Positions 1-9,682 of a DNA stretch of 15,313 bases are shown here, one piece after another. The position numbers were made by a program, and so were the translations under genes. The stretch is from Jimgerdemannia flammicorona (Eukaryota; Mucoromycota; Endogonomycetes; Endogonales; Endogonaceae): assembly GCA_003990745.1 (NCBI GenBank), contig RBNI01003726.1:1-15313 (forward strand), given 5' to 3'. Every line of letters begins with the position of its first letter. The first letter of the stretch is position 1. The notes beneath the pieces are model-generated. The model was given only the letters and a program-made list of their open reading frames with translations. It was not told the origin of the DNA and searched no databases.

Positions 1-50
1 TTTTTATAGTCACTTGGACTCAATGATATATATTATCAAAGATTTTAAGT

Positions 51-136
51 AATCTGAATTAATCTAGATCAATCTGAATTAGATTATAGGATCAATCTGA
101 GTTAATTTGAATCTATCATATGACAAATCTGAATTA
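51..136. repeat. Cluster of the 11-mer AATCTGARTTA
   Basis: The word AATCTGAATTA occurs at 51-61, 71-81 and 126-136, and the one-base variant AATCTGAGTTA at 94-104. TCTAGAT words lie between them at 63-69 and 144-150. Start-to-start spacings are 20, 23 and 32 bases, so this is an irregular tandem array inside the CpG-free block. It may be a degenerate subrepeat of a transposon end. Confidence 0.55.
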
Positions 137-961
137 AATCTCATCTAGATAAATTGTATCTATTTAAAGTACTACCTCTGACTATATCTGAGATATACTT
201 ATTTTAATATAGTATCTTTTTTCTTTTGCTATTATTAATAAGATATTATCTTAGTATATTATAAACTATAGAATATTGGTTAATCTTGAGCATTAAGTGC
301 TAATATATATTATCTATAAGTTCTCAGTATCTATAATAGAGCCCTCTGAGCTTTGGCAAGCTTTCTGATAAGTATGATACTGATATATATAATTGTTTTT
401 TGAGTAGGAGGAGAGATAGCTATTATAGATAAAAGAAAGAATAATAATAGTAAACCAGTAGAATATCAGATTAAGAGTAGTTATTAGGGCTAGAGTAGAT
501 ACTGTATTAGTAGAGTCTTTTGATTGGTGCAGAATAGTTAGATAGTAAATATCACTCTCAGCTATTTTTGGTAATATATAGAGTTGGGTTTCAGTCATTA
601 GAGGTGATCAGAGGGCCCAAGGCTACCTGGATCAGGTGTCTTGGCTATACTTAACTAGAACTGAGAGCTAATATGGCAATATAATTAAGGTCCACAGACT
701 TGAGTAGTGGGGTAGGAGGTCTTCTTCCATCTTATATATAAGTTCTCTACTCACCTTATTAGAGAGAACCAGGTCCTACCCACTATTCTGTACTTTGAGA
801 GAGAGTTTTCTTTATCTATCACTCTACTTAAAGTAGCAAGAACTATTCTATTTAGCTCAGATATAACCTTATATATATATTGAAGTTTTGGATATATATC
901 TTTAATTGTTGGCATATAGTTGCTTGTTCCTAGTGGTAGAGAGAGCATAGTATACAGAATG

Positions 962-991
962 AGGTGCAGGCAATTTTACCCTATTGCACCT
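962..991. repeat. Small inverted repeat AGGTGCA / TGCACCT
   Basis: Seven-base perfect arms at 962-968 and 985-991 enclose 16 bases. It lies in the CpG-free block. A separate perfect 12-base palindrome, CTTATATATAAG, lies at 731-742. Neither can be tied to a named element. Confidence 0.35.
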
Positions 992-1127
992 GGCATGATC
1001 AAACTACTGGACAATAACTAGCTTAGGTTTAATGAGAGTTTTGGCCTATATAGTCTAAGTTCCCTTCCAATAAAAATCTGCAAAACTAAGTCCATTAAAC
1101 AAAAAAAAAAGTATTTATTGAACTTAT

Positions 1128-1167
1128 TATTTACATTTAAATTATATTTACATTTAAATTATATTTA
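1128..1167. repeat. 17-bp tandem repeat, about 2.4 copies
   Basis: The unit TATTTACATTTAAATTA is repeated exactly at 1128-1144 and 1145-1161, followed by a partial third copy. It lies about 220 bases downstream of the INTS13 stop codon, in AT-rich sequence. Confidence 0.8.
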
Positions 1168-1388
1168 ATACTAATATGCTAATGGGATTTTAAACTATAT
1201 TATTAATACTCTGAACAGCCACATATAGTATTTGTTTTAGATCACAATTCAATTTGTCTGACAAGTGCATCATCCTGTAATTTACAACTTCTCTAATGCA
1301 CCGCCAACCCTGGATTCTCACATATATATTTAGCAAACCAAGTAATACAACAAACAATGTTTCAAATGTGATTAAACAACAAAACATC

Positions 1389-4300
1389 TTACATCGCTTC
1401 GGCATCTCGTTCTCGTTCTCTACCCCTCCTCCCTCTCCCCCTCCCCCTCCACCTCTCCGCTCTATCTCTCTCCAGTCCCCCCCTCTCTTTCTCTCTCTCT
1501 CTCTCTCCTTCAAGCTCCATCTCCTGCTGCCAATCTTCCACCGGCATCCTTCCATCAAACTCCTTTCTCACCCTTTTCATTATACGTCTACCATCCCTTC
1601 CAACCTCCACTCGCACCACAGTCGGTATCAGGTCCTCCTCAGCCACTTGCATATCCTCTCCCTCTCCAATTTCCCCTAGCTCTCCCGTAGCGCGCTTTCC
1701 CCTCCCACCCATCCAATACTGCCACAATAACGCTGCTGGATCACCGAAGCGATCTTCTTCCTTTATCCGCTCCTGATCCAGTTGCGCATGTGTCGGGTGT
1801 ACAAGGTGAAGGTAGGGTTTAGCCACCATGTGATCCGGATACTTTGATCCGGTTTCCTCGGGGTTCGCTGGAATAGTAGAACCCAACGTGCCGGACCTGG
1901 ACGGGGCGCCGCGAAAATTGGGGTTGAAGGCGGCACCAGCACGAGCGCCCCGCAGATACCGCGGTGGACCTGAGTAGGGTCGTGACGGAGGCGGTGCGTG
2001 CGTGAGGAAGGGCAGGAGTTGTTGGTGAAACGCGGTGGGGATGCTAGACGAGGTTGGTTCGGTTTTGATCATCGGTTGTGGAGGACGATTGAGAGTCCCG
2101 TTGCCAGCAACGCCTCCGCTATCCATAACCATCTCTTTTACATCGTCCTGCTCTAGATAATCCTGCCGTTCACGTAACGTCATGTTCTCAAACTTTTGAA
2201 CCTGCTGCCAAGCGGCTTCCGTGCCCGATTGTGGCTGTGTTCGTGTGGTAGCAAGGTCTACTGGTGGCGGGGTTTGGGTAGTTGCATCCGCGGTCGTGAC
2301 TATGCCGAGAGAGTCAACTTGCGATAAAATAAATGTGCAAAGCTACGGAAGGTGGGGCGCGCTTAGTGTAATCTGCTCAATGGAGTGCCTCTGAATATCG
2401 CGCCTCGCAAGTTCCACAAAAGAGATTAAAAACTTGTTAAGCACCTCTCGATGTCCATCCGAGGTTACTCGAAACCGCTTGCCAATCAAATACAACGATT
2501 TCAGTAATCGGGTTGCCATTGTCCTATAATCACGAATTCGGAATCGCACTCGCTTCAAAAACATTGTTCGACTACACAACTCTCTGGCTACCATCTTCCT
2601 TTAAGATTTGACACATCTAACAACACCAGACCCACCTCACGTTGTTCCTCTCGATCGTCTTTGGAAACAGGCCACCCCCATCGCCCGTGGTCGCGGCCGT
2701 TGCGAGTTTGTCTATCATCTGATAGAAATTGGACCGAAGTGTTAGTTCAGCCCCGATAAAAAACATAAACCATTCGCAGCATTCCAAAATACAAATCAGT
2801 CCGCTCACTAGATGTATCAACTTATTGTGGTTGCTGCCAACGGGAATGTCATCCGCCACCATCACTTGCTTGAGCTCCTCAAAAAGGTCGGCAATAAGGC
2901 CCTATGAAATCCATTGGCAGAGAATTGGATGAGCCGAAAGTAACTTAGACATCTCGACAAGATTACACAAATTGGAATCGAGGCAACTCGATTATAAATC
3001 CCATTCCATTCTCGCATCTACTCACCACCGCGCTCCCAAAACCTCCCTCCACCACCCTCCCTTTGCCAGCCATCTCGTCGTCATACACCTGCATGCAACT
3101 CCACCACTTCGTCTCGCACGCTAAACTGGCCGTGGTCACGGCTTCGCCCATGTGAGGGGAACGTATCGTGGGTGTGAATCGGAAGGGTTCGATCGTGCGC
3201 AGGCGGTTAGGTTCGGGAAGGGCAAATGTGGGGCCCAGGTGCGAATCAGGGAGGCGTGTGAGGATATTGGGGGTGAGGATAGAATCAATGAATTCCTGGG
3301 GTCGAGAGTGTAACCGCAATGAATGTAAATTGGCTAACGTTATTTACTACCAAAACCGGATCATTAAAAACTACAGTTCAAGGCCAACCACTCAACTCTC
3401 CCTACCTGCATTTTCACATTGCTCACGCCCTCCCCGTTTGCGCGTTTTTTCATCAGCTGCAGCACATCGTTCGGTATCGCATCCAACCCGAGTTGTAGAG
3501 TTTCATCCAGGCAATGAAGGAATATCACGCCTACCGCAGAAGGAAAATTTAAGACAGACGAAGAAATCCGGAATACGCGCAATTATCATTGAAGAATGCG
3601 TTCTCACCATCGTGATTAATCAGTGCATGTGTCGCTTTAATTGCCATCGAGCTGGACGGAGAGGCATCGATCGATGCAGGATCGTCAATGGGGGCAAGAA
3701 AGTAGTTGGCGCCTGATGTTGAGCGGTGGCATTTCAAATCAATTGAGAGGACATCGAGGACCGGCTTTAGTGCTTTGAGTGCATGCAACAGAAGCGAAAT
3801 CGAAAATTGCAATCGCGTCAAGTATCATAATCTACCTGATAAGATTTGGTTGATGAAGACACTTGTCGGTTGATGCATTACCTGCGCAAACCATATAATA
3901 TGTCAGTTAAGCGTGTCCTTTTGACAAACCCATGCAGAGAGTAATGCCGGTAACGCACATCGACTGGCGTGATTGGATGCATGCATCGACATGGCAGAGA
4001 ATCTAAATGTTCGAATTTTCACAGGGTTCCGAGTCACGAACAAGATACGTCACATTTTAACCCAGTCGTTGTCCCGATTTTACTTGGCTCTCCCCAACAA
4101 GCGTACACTTGCTCTCCCATGAATATACCTGTATCCACGTTTTTCCGTTTGACCCACCGAACGTGGCGCACCCGGTCCGCCAGAAGGGTTGTATAATGCA
4201 ACCGCCCTTGGGTTATTGCGTTGCTCGACGATCGTCCCGCGCGATCTTGTATGAAATGCGTCTCGGAGACCGGGAAGAGGAGCGTAACGTCGTGAGTGAT

Positions 4301-5728
4301 GCGGGTCGTATCTGATTTTTTCTGCGGATGGAGGATGCATAAGAGCGGCGTTTGAGCAAGTGAGATGATGCAGAGGCCCACTCAATAAAAACGAAGAAGG
4401 GAACCTTCATCGGGATGCCGGTGATATGAATAATATCAAGCTGGTGATGTTTTTGCACCAGATTGGTCATCGCCGTAGGTAAGCTGGTGCGTGAGTTGGG
4501 GATATTATGGATGGAGAGGGAAGCGTGGGAAGAAATCTGAAATTTTTACCCAAACATTGGCCGAGAGAAGTATTTATGTGAATTAGTACTTCGATAACAG
4601 GACAAGGAAACCAAGAAAAAATAAAATAAAATAAAATAAAATCATGCGTAACATACTTCCTGCATTGGCAGATCTTCTGGGAGGTTCTCATCCAACGCGA
4701 TCTCTGGATAGATTCGTATAATGTTGACCTCGACATGATGGAGTGGTCTAATGAGAAACATAATGCGCGAAGAACCAGTTAGCTTTAGAGTTTGGTAGAT
4801 AACAATTTAAAAAGATAAAATATGTATGTATCTACAAATGTACCAGTCACTTACTCGTATTCGGGAGTCCTGGGTTTTCTCGCTTTTTCAAGCGCGTGAT
4901 AGATCATGACTCTTAAGTCGGTTTTAGCGTCGCTCAAAGTTTCACGGTAGCTTAATAAATTTATAACAAGTCGATAAATTTCAACGACTGGATGACAAAA
5001 TGAAAGATATGCACAATTCGTCCATCTGCACGGCACATACCTGTAGCCATCTTCGTCGCGCGCCTTTGCCCATAGAACTAGAACCACCCTCCCACGATTC
5101 CATTGTTTTTTTGTTGGCAAGGCATCCTCCGTGTCGACGACTTCGAGATCGCGTTCGGCAAGGGTCCCGAACCCGGTTTCAAGAGCCGAGGGAAGACGCG
5201 TAGGGGAAGGAGAGACGGAACGAGGGGAGACGTTACCAAAGGCGTTGAAAATCTGTAGTTAGATGAAGTATATCATAGTATTGAAGATAGGATCTTTCTG
5301 GGAAGGTCAGGAGAGAATCGCCAAAAATGTAGTTTTGGATGAAGCAAATAGCAATTTACCTGCGTGATCGATTGCTCTGATGCGTCCCAGGTGTTTAATG
5401 TGCTGCGAGAGGGCGGAAGTCCGGCGGCTTGGACAGAGACCTACAGTAGCAAGTTTTGCCAGGAATGTAAATATGTAAGCATAGGCTCCCGATGCGTTAA
5501 ACAAGCATGTTTAGGCTTAAATTCTTGAATTATAAAGCCTAGTGCGTTGGCGACGGTGCTTACCGCGGCTTCCGGTGCGCACACATCCAACACAACACGG
5601 CAGTACTCGATGGTGCCTTCGACGAGGCAGGTCCACAACGAACAAGGTGGCAAATCAATTTCCTGTGGGCAATTTGCCTGAGCCAAAGCAACCGGATGGC
5701 AGTCGAGCAGGATCAGGGTTCTATCCAT
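1389..5728 (-). CDS. INTS13: Integrator complex subunit 13 (Asunder / Mat89Bb homolog), 15 exons
   Basis: Exons in coding order: 5564-5728, 5360-5440, 5041-5252, 4855-4950, 4657-4747, 4405-4536, 4129-4321, 3959-4002, 3836-3881, 3608-3772, 3406-3530, 3026-3295, 2636-2901, 2445-2583, 1389-2342. They give 992 aa in one phase (human about 706). INTS13 belongs to the Integrator module with INTS10 and INTS14, acting in nuclear snRNA 3'-end cleavage and transcription control. Seen: an N-terminal TLILLDCHP strand, SLWTCLVEGTIEYCR (residues 30-44), NRGRVVLVL (about 134-142), HITGIPMK (252-259), ITPVD then VMHQPT (about 334-344), and GVIFLHCL (about 409-416), all collinear with the animal protein. The last exon is largely disordered. 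It carries ALLWQYW (about 879-885) and KEFDGR (about 935-940), resembling the C-terminal cleavage-module-binding motif, and two psi-K-x-E sites (IKTE, IKEE). Residues about 450-680 are not recognisable. Uncertain splices: the 2584-2635 intron (alternative donor five bases upstream), the 2343-2444 donor, and a weak GTTCCC donor at 4404. Confidence 0.85.
1491..1506. repeat. (CT)8 microsatellite inside the INTS13 coding sequence
   Basis: Eight CT units lie in a longer pyrimidine-rich stretch (about 1408-1515). Read on the minus strand they encode the alternating Arg/Glu tail of INTS13 (ERERE-type). Length change here would alter or shift the last residues of the protein. The plus-strand proline/serine frame over the same DNA is a shadow. 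Confidence 0.8.
4618..4642. repeat. (AAAAT)5 microsatellite in INTS13 intron 5
   Basis: Five uninterrupted AAAAT units lie inside the intron 4537-4656. On the transcribed strand they form a T-rich tract shortly after the GTATGT donor. Confidence 0.85.
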
Positions 5729-5787
5729 TATGCTTCAGTCTGAGGTTCTGGACAACGGAAGCGCGCAATTATAGAAAATGTCGATGA

Positions 5788-5795
5788 TCACGTGA
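5788..5795. promoter_or_regulatory. TCACGTGA palindrome upstream of INTS13
   Basis: A perfect eight-base palindrome of the bHLH E-box type (CACGTG core) sits 60 bases upstream of the INTS13 start codon, in the 256-base gap 5729-5984 between the ERB1 stop and the INTS13 start. It is followed directly by AACGTGATT, a partial second copy of the same half-site. In fungi such sites bind Cbf1/Pho4/USF-like factors (family knowledge); use here is inference. The rest of the gap holds no gene and no clear AATAAA signal for ERB1. Confidence 0.45.
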
Positions 5796-5984
5796 ACGTG
5801 ATTGTGTGTATTGTCATAAGTCAATTTCTATGTGTTTTGTGTTTTCTAATTGTACATTGTTTGAGCAACAACCCTCTGCGGACGCCACAGCCGTCCTCGT
5901 CCCTTTGAACGCCCCACTCAGTTCCTCATCTGAAACCGAATCTCGTTACGATGCCAGACCATCAGTGTGCCCCAAAATATGCGC

Positions 5985-6534
5985 TTATGTCCATAACTTG
6001 ATGCTGCCGTCCGCACCGCTCGAGAATATCCAGGGTTGTGTCGGGTGGAATTCGCAGTGAAGAACACCTGTCGCACACCAAAGTCAGGGAGGTTGTTAGT
6101 ATAAAAGAGCTTGCTGCTTATTAATTCCCGTTGCACCAGTTAAAAAGAATGACTAAAGCTCACCCAGACTGTTCACGACTTCGTGCCCCCTAAGAATTTT
6201 GACAGGTACAATCAACGGATTCTGAAGCAAATCCGAGTAAACCATTCCGTGGAAGATCTGTAAAGAGCCATCATCAGAGCATGACGCAAAGAGCGGATAC
6301 CGTCGGTGGAAGGAAACTTGACGGATAGCTTGGGAGTGATAGCTAGGTATATATGTGTGGCAAAGATAAATGCGAATGTGAATCCATAATCTCATAGGAT
6401 TGGGTATGTGAACGGATAAATAAATGGCATACCGGAGAGTTCTGTACGGCTTTACGCCCAAATCCATATCGAACCAACATAACCGTTTGTCGTAACTCCC
6501 AATAATGACATTGTCGCCTGTTTGAAAATGAATG

Positions 6535-6607
<73 letters not shown>

Positions 6608-9600
6608 TCGTAGAATAGCACTTTTCGATTGAGGGCTCAAGAAGTTTATCTATTCGAAAATCTGACCAGATATAACGGTTCCAAACGTGAAAATCCAATG
6701 TGCACCTATCAAATAAATAAATAAATAAAGTACCGACCTCCTGGGTGAATATCCAAGCTAGACACCCATTTTACACCCGTCTGTAGCGTTTTGACCAATT
6801 CTTGCTTCATTAAATTGTATACACGCACGTAGCGCTGCGTCTTTGAAGCGGAGTGCAAACATCGGTGTTAATGACGATGGGCTGCAGACACTGTCAGATG
6901 GTACTCGAGTGAATAATTAATTCCTCCCGACTCTTTATGTAATATATGTAATGTGTGTGGTAACATACCGCGACAAAGAATATGGGCTTGATAGGGTGGA
7001 ACAATGCGCGCTGCACCAGGCCTTTCAGCTTCTTGAAAGGACTCTGGGTCTGATGCTTCGTCGTCTGATGGATTAACACAGCTAGATTCTGCGCGTCCGG
7101 CGCCACGGTCGCGAAATAATCTCCCTTGCGATGCCACGTGATCTGTTTCACTGACTGCGAGTGCTGAATCACAAGCCTGTACCCGTCTTCCTCCTCTTGC
7201 TCCGTGGGTTTCGCCCATTTGACGGCCTTGTCCTTCTCACCATCCACAGAACCCTTGATGGGTGCGAAGCCGGCGCGAAGATAAACGTCTGTGACCGCTG
7301 CAAGCTCGGGTGAGCACGCCTCCGGCGGGGAGATGACCACGACGCGACCGTGTCCCACAGAGGCAGCGAAGCACCATAAGTCACGGTTCGGGTTCCAGGC
7401 GACAAAGTGAACTATGTCATCAACGTTCCAAGTATGCAGACAACGGCCTGTGGTGATTTCCCACATGCGAAGGGTATTGTCGTCTGAGCCGGACAACAGG
7501 TAGAGACCCGTCGGATCGATAGAGAAACAGCGGATACGGTTGGTGTGGCCAATGAAGGTGAGAGAGAGAGTACTGGGGAAGGGTTGGAGATCTTTAGGTG
7601 AAGGGAGTTTAGGAATGAGGGATTCCGGATCGATATTGAGCTGTTGATTCCAATAGAACAAAAATGTAGTTGTGTTGTGAGAGATTGTTGACAAAATTCT
7701 TCCGAAAGAGTACAAATAATAACATGACGGGATACATGCCCTGTTCTTCCTGACACGTGGCGCTAGATAAAGATCCAGGCATCTCTCGAACCGTTCCTGA
7801 ATGAACCGATTGTATGCGGGGACGGACCGCAAACTCGAGTACCTGGAGGTGCAAGAACGCAGAAACCGGAGAAAGTCGTATTAAATCCAGTATGACACAC
7901 ATCCGAGTCTATTCTACGAAATTATCCCTAAGGTGCACTATATGTGGCCCTCCAAACTGTGAGGGGATATGTGCTTCATTGAAAGTGGGTATCATCCAAA
8001 CAAAAATGTTCAAAATAAGGAAAACTCACTTCATTGGCAAATAATTCCTCGGTCTGTCTTCCCGATCTGTTGCCTCCCACTCTTGCCTTTCCTTCTCCGT
8101 CGGCAAGTACTCGGCCGGAGGGTTATAGCTTTCGTCGTGTTCCGGTAACCGCATCTTAGGCGCCGGGATATGCATGATGTGATCCTCGCGCGGTTTGTCG
8201 TCGTTGGTCCACAGGTTGTAGTAACTTGGTTTCTGGGCGGTGGTCTTGCGAGGGACGATACGACCTTCGCGGATGGCGCGCACAATTTTCATGATCTAAA
8301 CAGGATGAAGGCGACGAGTCCAGTCTGGTATGATATGATGCAGTGAGGGAGGGAATGATAAAGAGTAGCACTCTGAACTTACCGTCTTCGCCTCCCATTT
8401 TGAGGGCACGAAGCGGCGCTTGGGTTCCGGTTTGGCCGTGAGTGGCATCACCTCAACCTTACTTGTAAACCACTCAACAGTTGGCTGTTAAGCATAGCAG
8501 AAGGATTCATTAATGTCCAAGGCCTTAATCATACTCACATCAATTTTCAAGAGGATTGATCACTTACTTCGTAAGGATCGTATCCCGCATCCGGAATCGC
8601 CCCTTCTTGCAATCTCCTGATAATATCCAACTCTTCATCGTTCAGCACTACCTCCTTCCCCTCCCTATCTGTCACGGATCGCCAGGTATCGGGGTCGTCC
8701 ATTGTCGCTAAGAACTTCTCCAGTTCGTCACCCTTGGCCGGACGTAGAACCTTTTTACCATCCAGGTCGTATCCAATATGTGGGTAATCATTGTACCATT
8801 CGAGAGGAATATTGCCCACCGTGTTGGTCACCTGGAGAGAGAGCGTATGCAATATAGGGGGAAACGGAGATCAGAAGGCTCAACCGTTAAAACTAGGCAA
8901 GGAAGATCAAAGCATAGGACTGGAAGGTAGGAAATAGCCATCCGAGACGTACATCTTCCGTAGAAGAGTCGCTATCGTAAACGGGATCGATTTCCGGGAG
9001 TAACTTCTTTTTGTATGCGCCATTGTCGTTGCTGATTGGAGAACGAAATCCATCGTGTTTAAAAAAATGCACCATAATAATAAATTGCACAACTCAAGAA
9101 TTGACATCATCAAAAATACCTCATTGCGACCTTTTCCAGGTCCTCTTCCTTCAATTCCTCCTCGTCCAAACTATCTCCCGGCATATAGTCGTCCTCTTCC
9201 GTTTCCGACCCGTCCTCCTCTTCCGTTTCCGACCCGTCCTCCTCTTCCGTTTCCGACCCGTCCTCCTCCCTCCCTGCGCTGTTCACCTCACTTTTTTCGT
9301 CGTCGTCTTCGCCGATAGGAAATACTTCCTGTTCGTCATTACCGGAACCCTCAAAGTCTTCTTCATCCTCAAAGTCCTCGTCGTCTCCCTCTTGCTCGCT
9401 GTCATCATCACCTTCCTCATCTGGGCCCATGTCAATCGTGACATCGCCAAACTCTTCGTCGTCTGAATCCTCGCCATGCTCCAGGCTGTTGGACTGTTGT
9501 TTCAGCGGTCGCTTCGGAGTTATGGAGGCACTGGGCCTGCCGTTCGACTTGCCGATCGTGGTGGAAGGCGCGCGTGCAATTGCTACGGACACGAAGGGTT

Positions 9601-9682
9601 TAGTGGCGTTGGGCTTTTTGTTCGCTTTTGGTGGAGGCTGCAAGGCAGGTGCGGCCTTCGGTACGGGCCGGACGCGCTTCAT
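5985..9682 (-). CDS. ERB1: Ribosome biogenesis protein ERB1/BOP1, 11 exons
   Basis: Exons in coding order: 9120-9682, 8953-9031, 8568-8831, 8383-8484, 8030-8295, 7740-7842, 6969-7640, 6738-6840, 6433-6517, 6164-6342, 5985-6067; 832 aa in one phase. The protein is the scaffold of the nucleolar PeBoW (Nop7-Erb1-Ytm1) complex, needed for 27S pre-rRNA processing and 60S assembly. Residues 1-200 are acidic, with a triple EEDGSETE repeat. The BOP1NT domain follows: [20 protein letters not shown] (about 220-239), YNPPAEYLP, then [21 protein letters not shown]-terminal WD40 propeller (about 459-832) starts [18 protein letters not shown], includes [14 protein letters not shown] and [20 protein letters not shown], and ends [12 protein letters not shown]. 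The start is the first Met of the open frame, 214 bases from the divergent POLR1C start. Odd points: intron 6 is GC-AG and stop-free, and intron 8 carries a 71-base homopolymer. Paralogy was not examined. Confidence 0.97.
6535..6605. repeat. A71 homopolymer (T71 on the transcribed strand) in ERB1 intron 8
   Basis: Seventy-one consecutive A bases on the plus strand. In the ERB1 transcript this is a U71 run ending about 18 bases before the intron 8 acceptor, so it takes the place of the polypyrimidine tract. An (AAAT)4 tract lies in the same 220-base intron at 6711-6729. The flanks show no element body or target-site duplication that would make it a retroposon tail. The exact length is likely to be unreliable in an assembly. 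Confidence 0.95.
7641..7739 (-). other. ERB1 intron 6: GC-AG intron, 99 nt, in frame without stops
   Basis: Family alignment requires the RVRKNR end of exon 6 to join LNIDPESL directly. The only donor that does so in phase is AGG|GCATGT, with acceptor CAACAG. The 99 bases are exactly 33 codons with no stop, so retention would give a full-length protein with a 33-residue insert just before the WD40 domain. Intron status is inferred from the lack of such an insert in known BOP1/Erb1 proteins. Confidence 0.75.
9192..9263. repeat. 24-bp tandem repeat, three exact copies, in ERB1 exon 1
   Basis: Identical 24-base units lie at 9192-9215, 9216-9239 and 9240-9263. On the minus strand they encode three copies of an [12 protein letters not shown] acidic octapeptide in the N-terminal acidic region of ERB1. 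Perfect identity suggests recent expansion. The unit length keeps the frame, so copy number can vary without breaking the gene. Confidence 0.95.

Larger units (their letters stand above)
1..1301. repeat. AT-rich, CpG-free block, probable decayed repeat or transposon
   Basis: No CG dinucleotide occurs anywhere in these 1301 bases; the first is at 1302-1303, after which CpG is common. The block is rich in TA and short AT runs. Its open frames (for example minus 314-598 and minus 751-948) are short and low in complexity, and I recognise no protein family in them. Total loss of CpG fits long-term cytosine methylation followed by deamination of a silenced element; this is inference. The right edge lies just downstream of the INTS13 stop, so part of the INTS13 3' untranslated region may reach into it. 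No terminal repeats or target-site duplications were found, and the left edge is cut by the window. Confidence 0.6.

Noticed and set aside
314..948. Open frames in the CpG-free block as possible transposase or gag genes
   Set aside because: They are low-complexity, AT-driven frames with no motif of a transposase, reverse transcriptase or integrase. I keep only the call of decayed repeat.
1296..1679. Plus-strand proline/serine-rich open frame
   Set aside because: It is the antisense of the Arg/Glu-rich INTS13 tail; its composition comes from the (GA)n coding repeat, and the minus frame joins a recognised gene.
3882..4002. Longer INTS13 exon 8 reading VKRTRLTDILYGLR
   Set aside because: It would need a 20-base intron to follow. 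Using donor GAT|GTGCGT (3958) gives a 77-base intron with a good CTTAAC branch site, and the conserved TPVD-VMHQPT join.
6535..6605. A71 run as the poly(A) tail of a retroposed element
   Set aside because: The sequence directly 5' of the run is ERB1 exon 9 and its acceptor, so there is no room for an element body, and no target-site duplication is seen.
6153..6698. Minus-strand open frame with a run of more than 20 Phe residues
   Set aside because: The Phe run is translation of the T71 tract in ERB1 intron 8. Only the exon portions at 6433-6517 and 6164-6342 are coding.
7790..7800. GGTTCGAGA, resembling a tRNA B box
   Set aside because: It encodes RFER in ERB1 exon 6, with no A box or cloverleaf around it. 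No tRNA gene was found anywhere in the window.
9011..9466. Plus-strand frames with FRFRPVLL or PFPTRPPL repeats
   Set aside because: These are shadows of the 24-bp repeat in ERB1 exon 1; the ERB1 frame is supported by family similarity.
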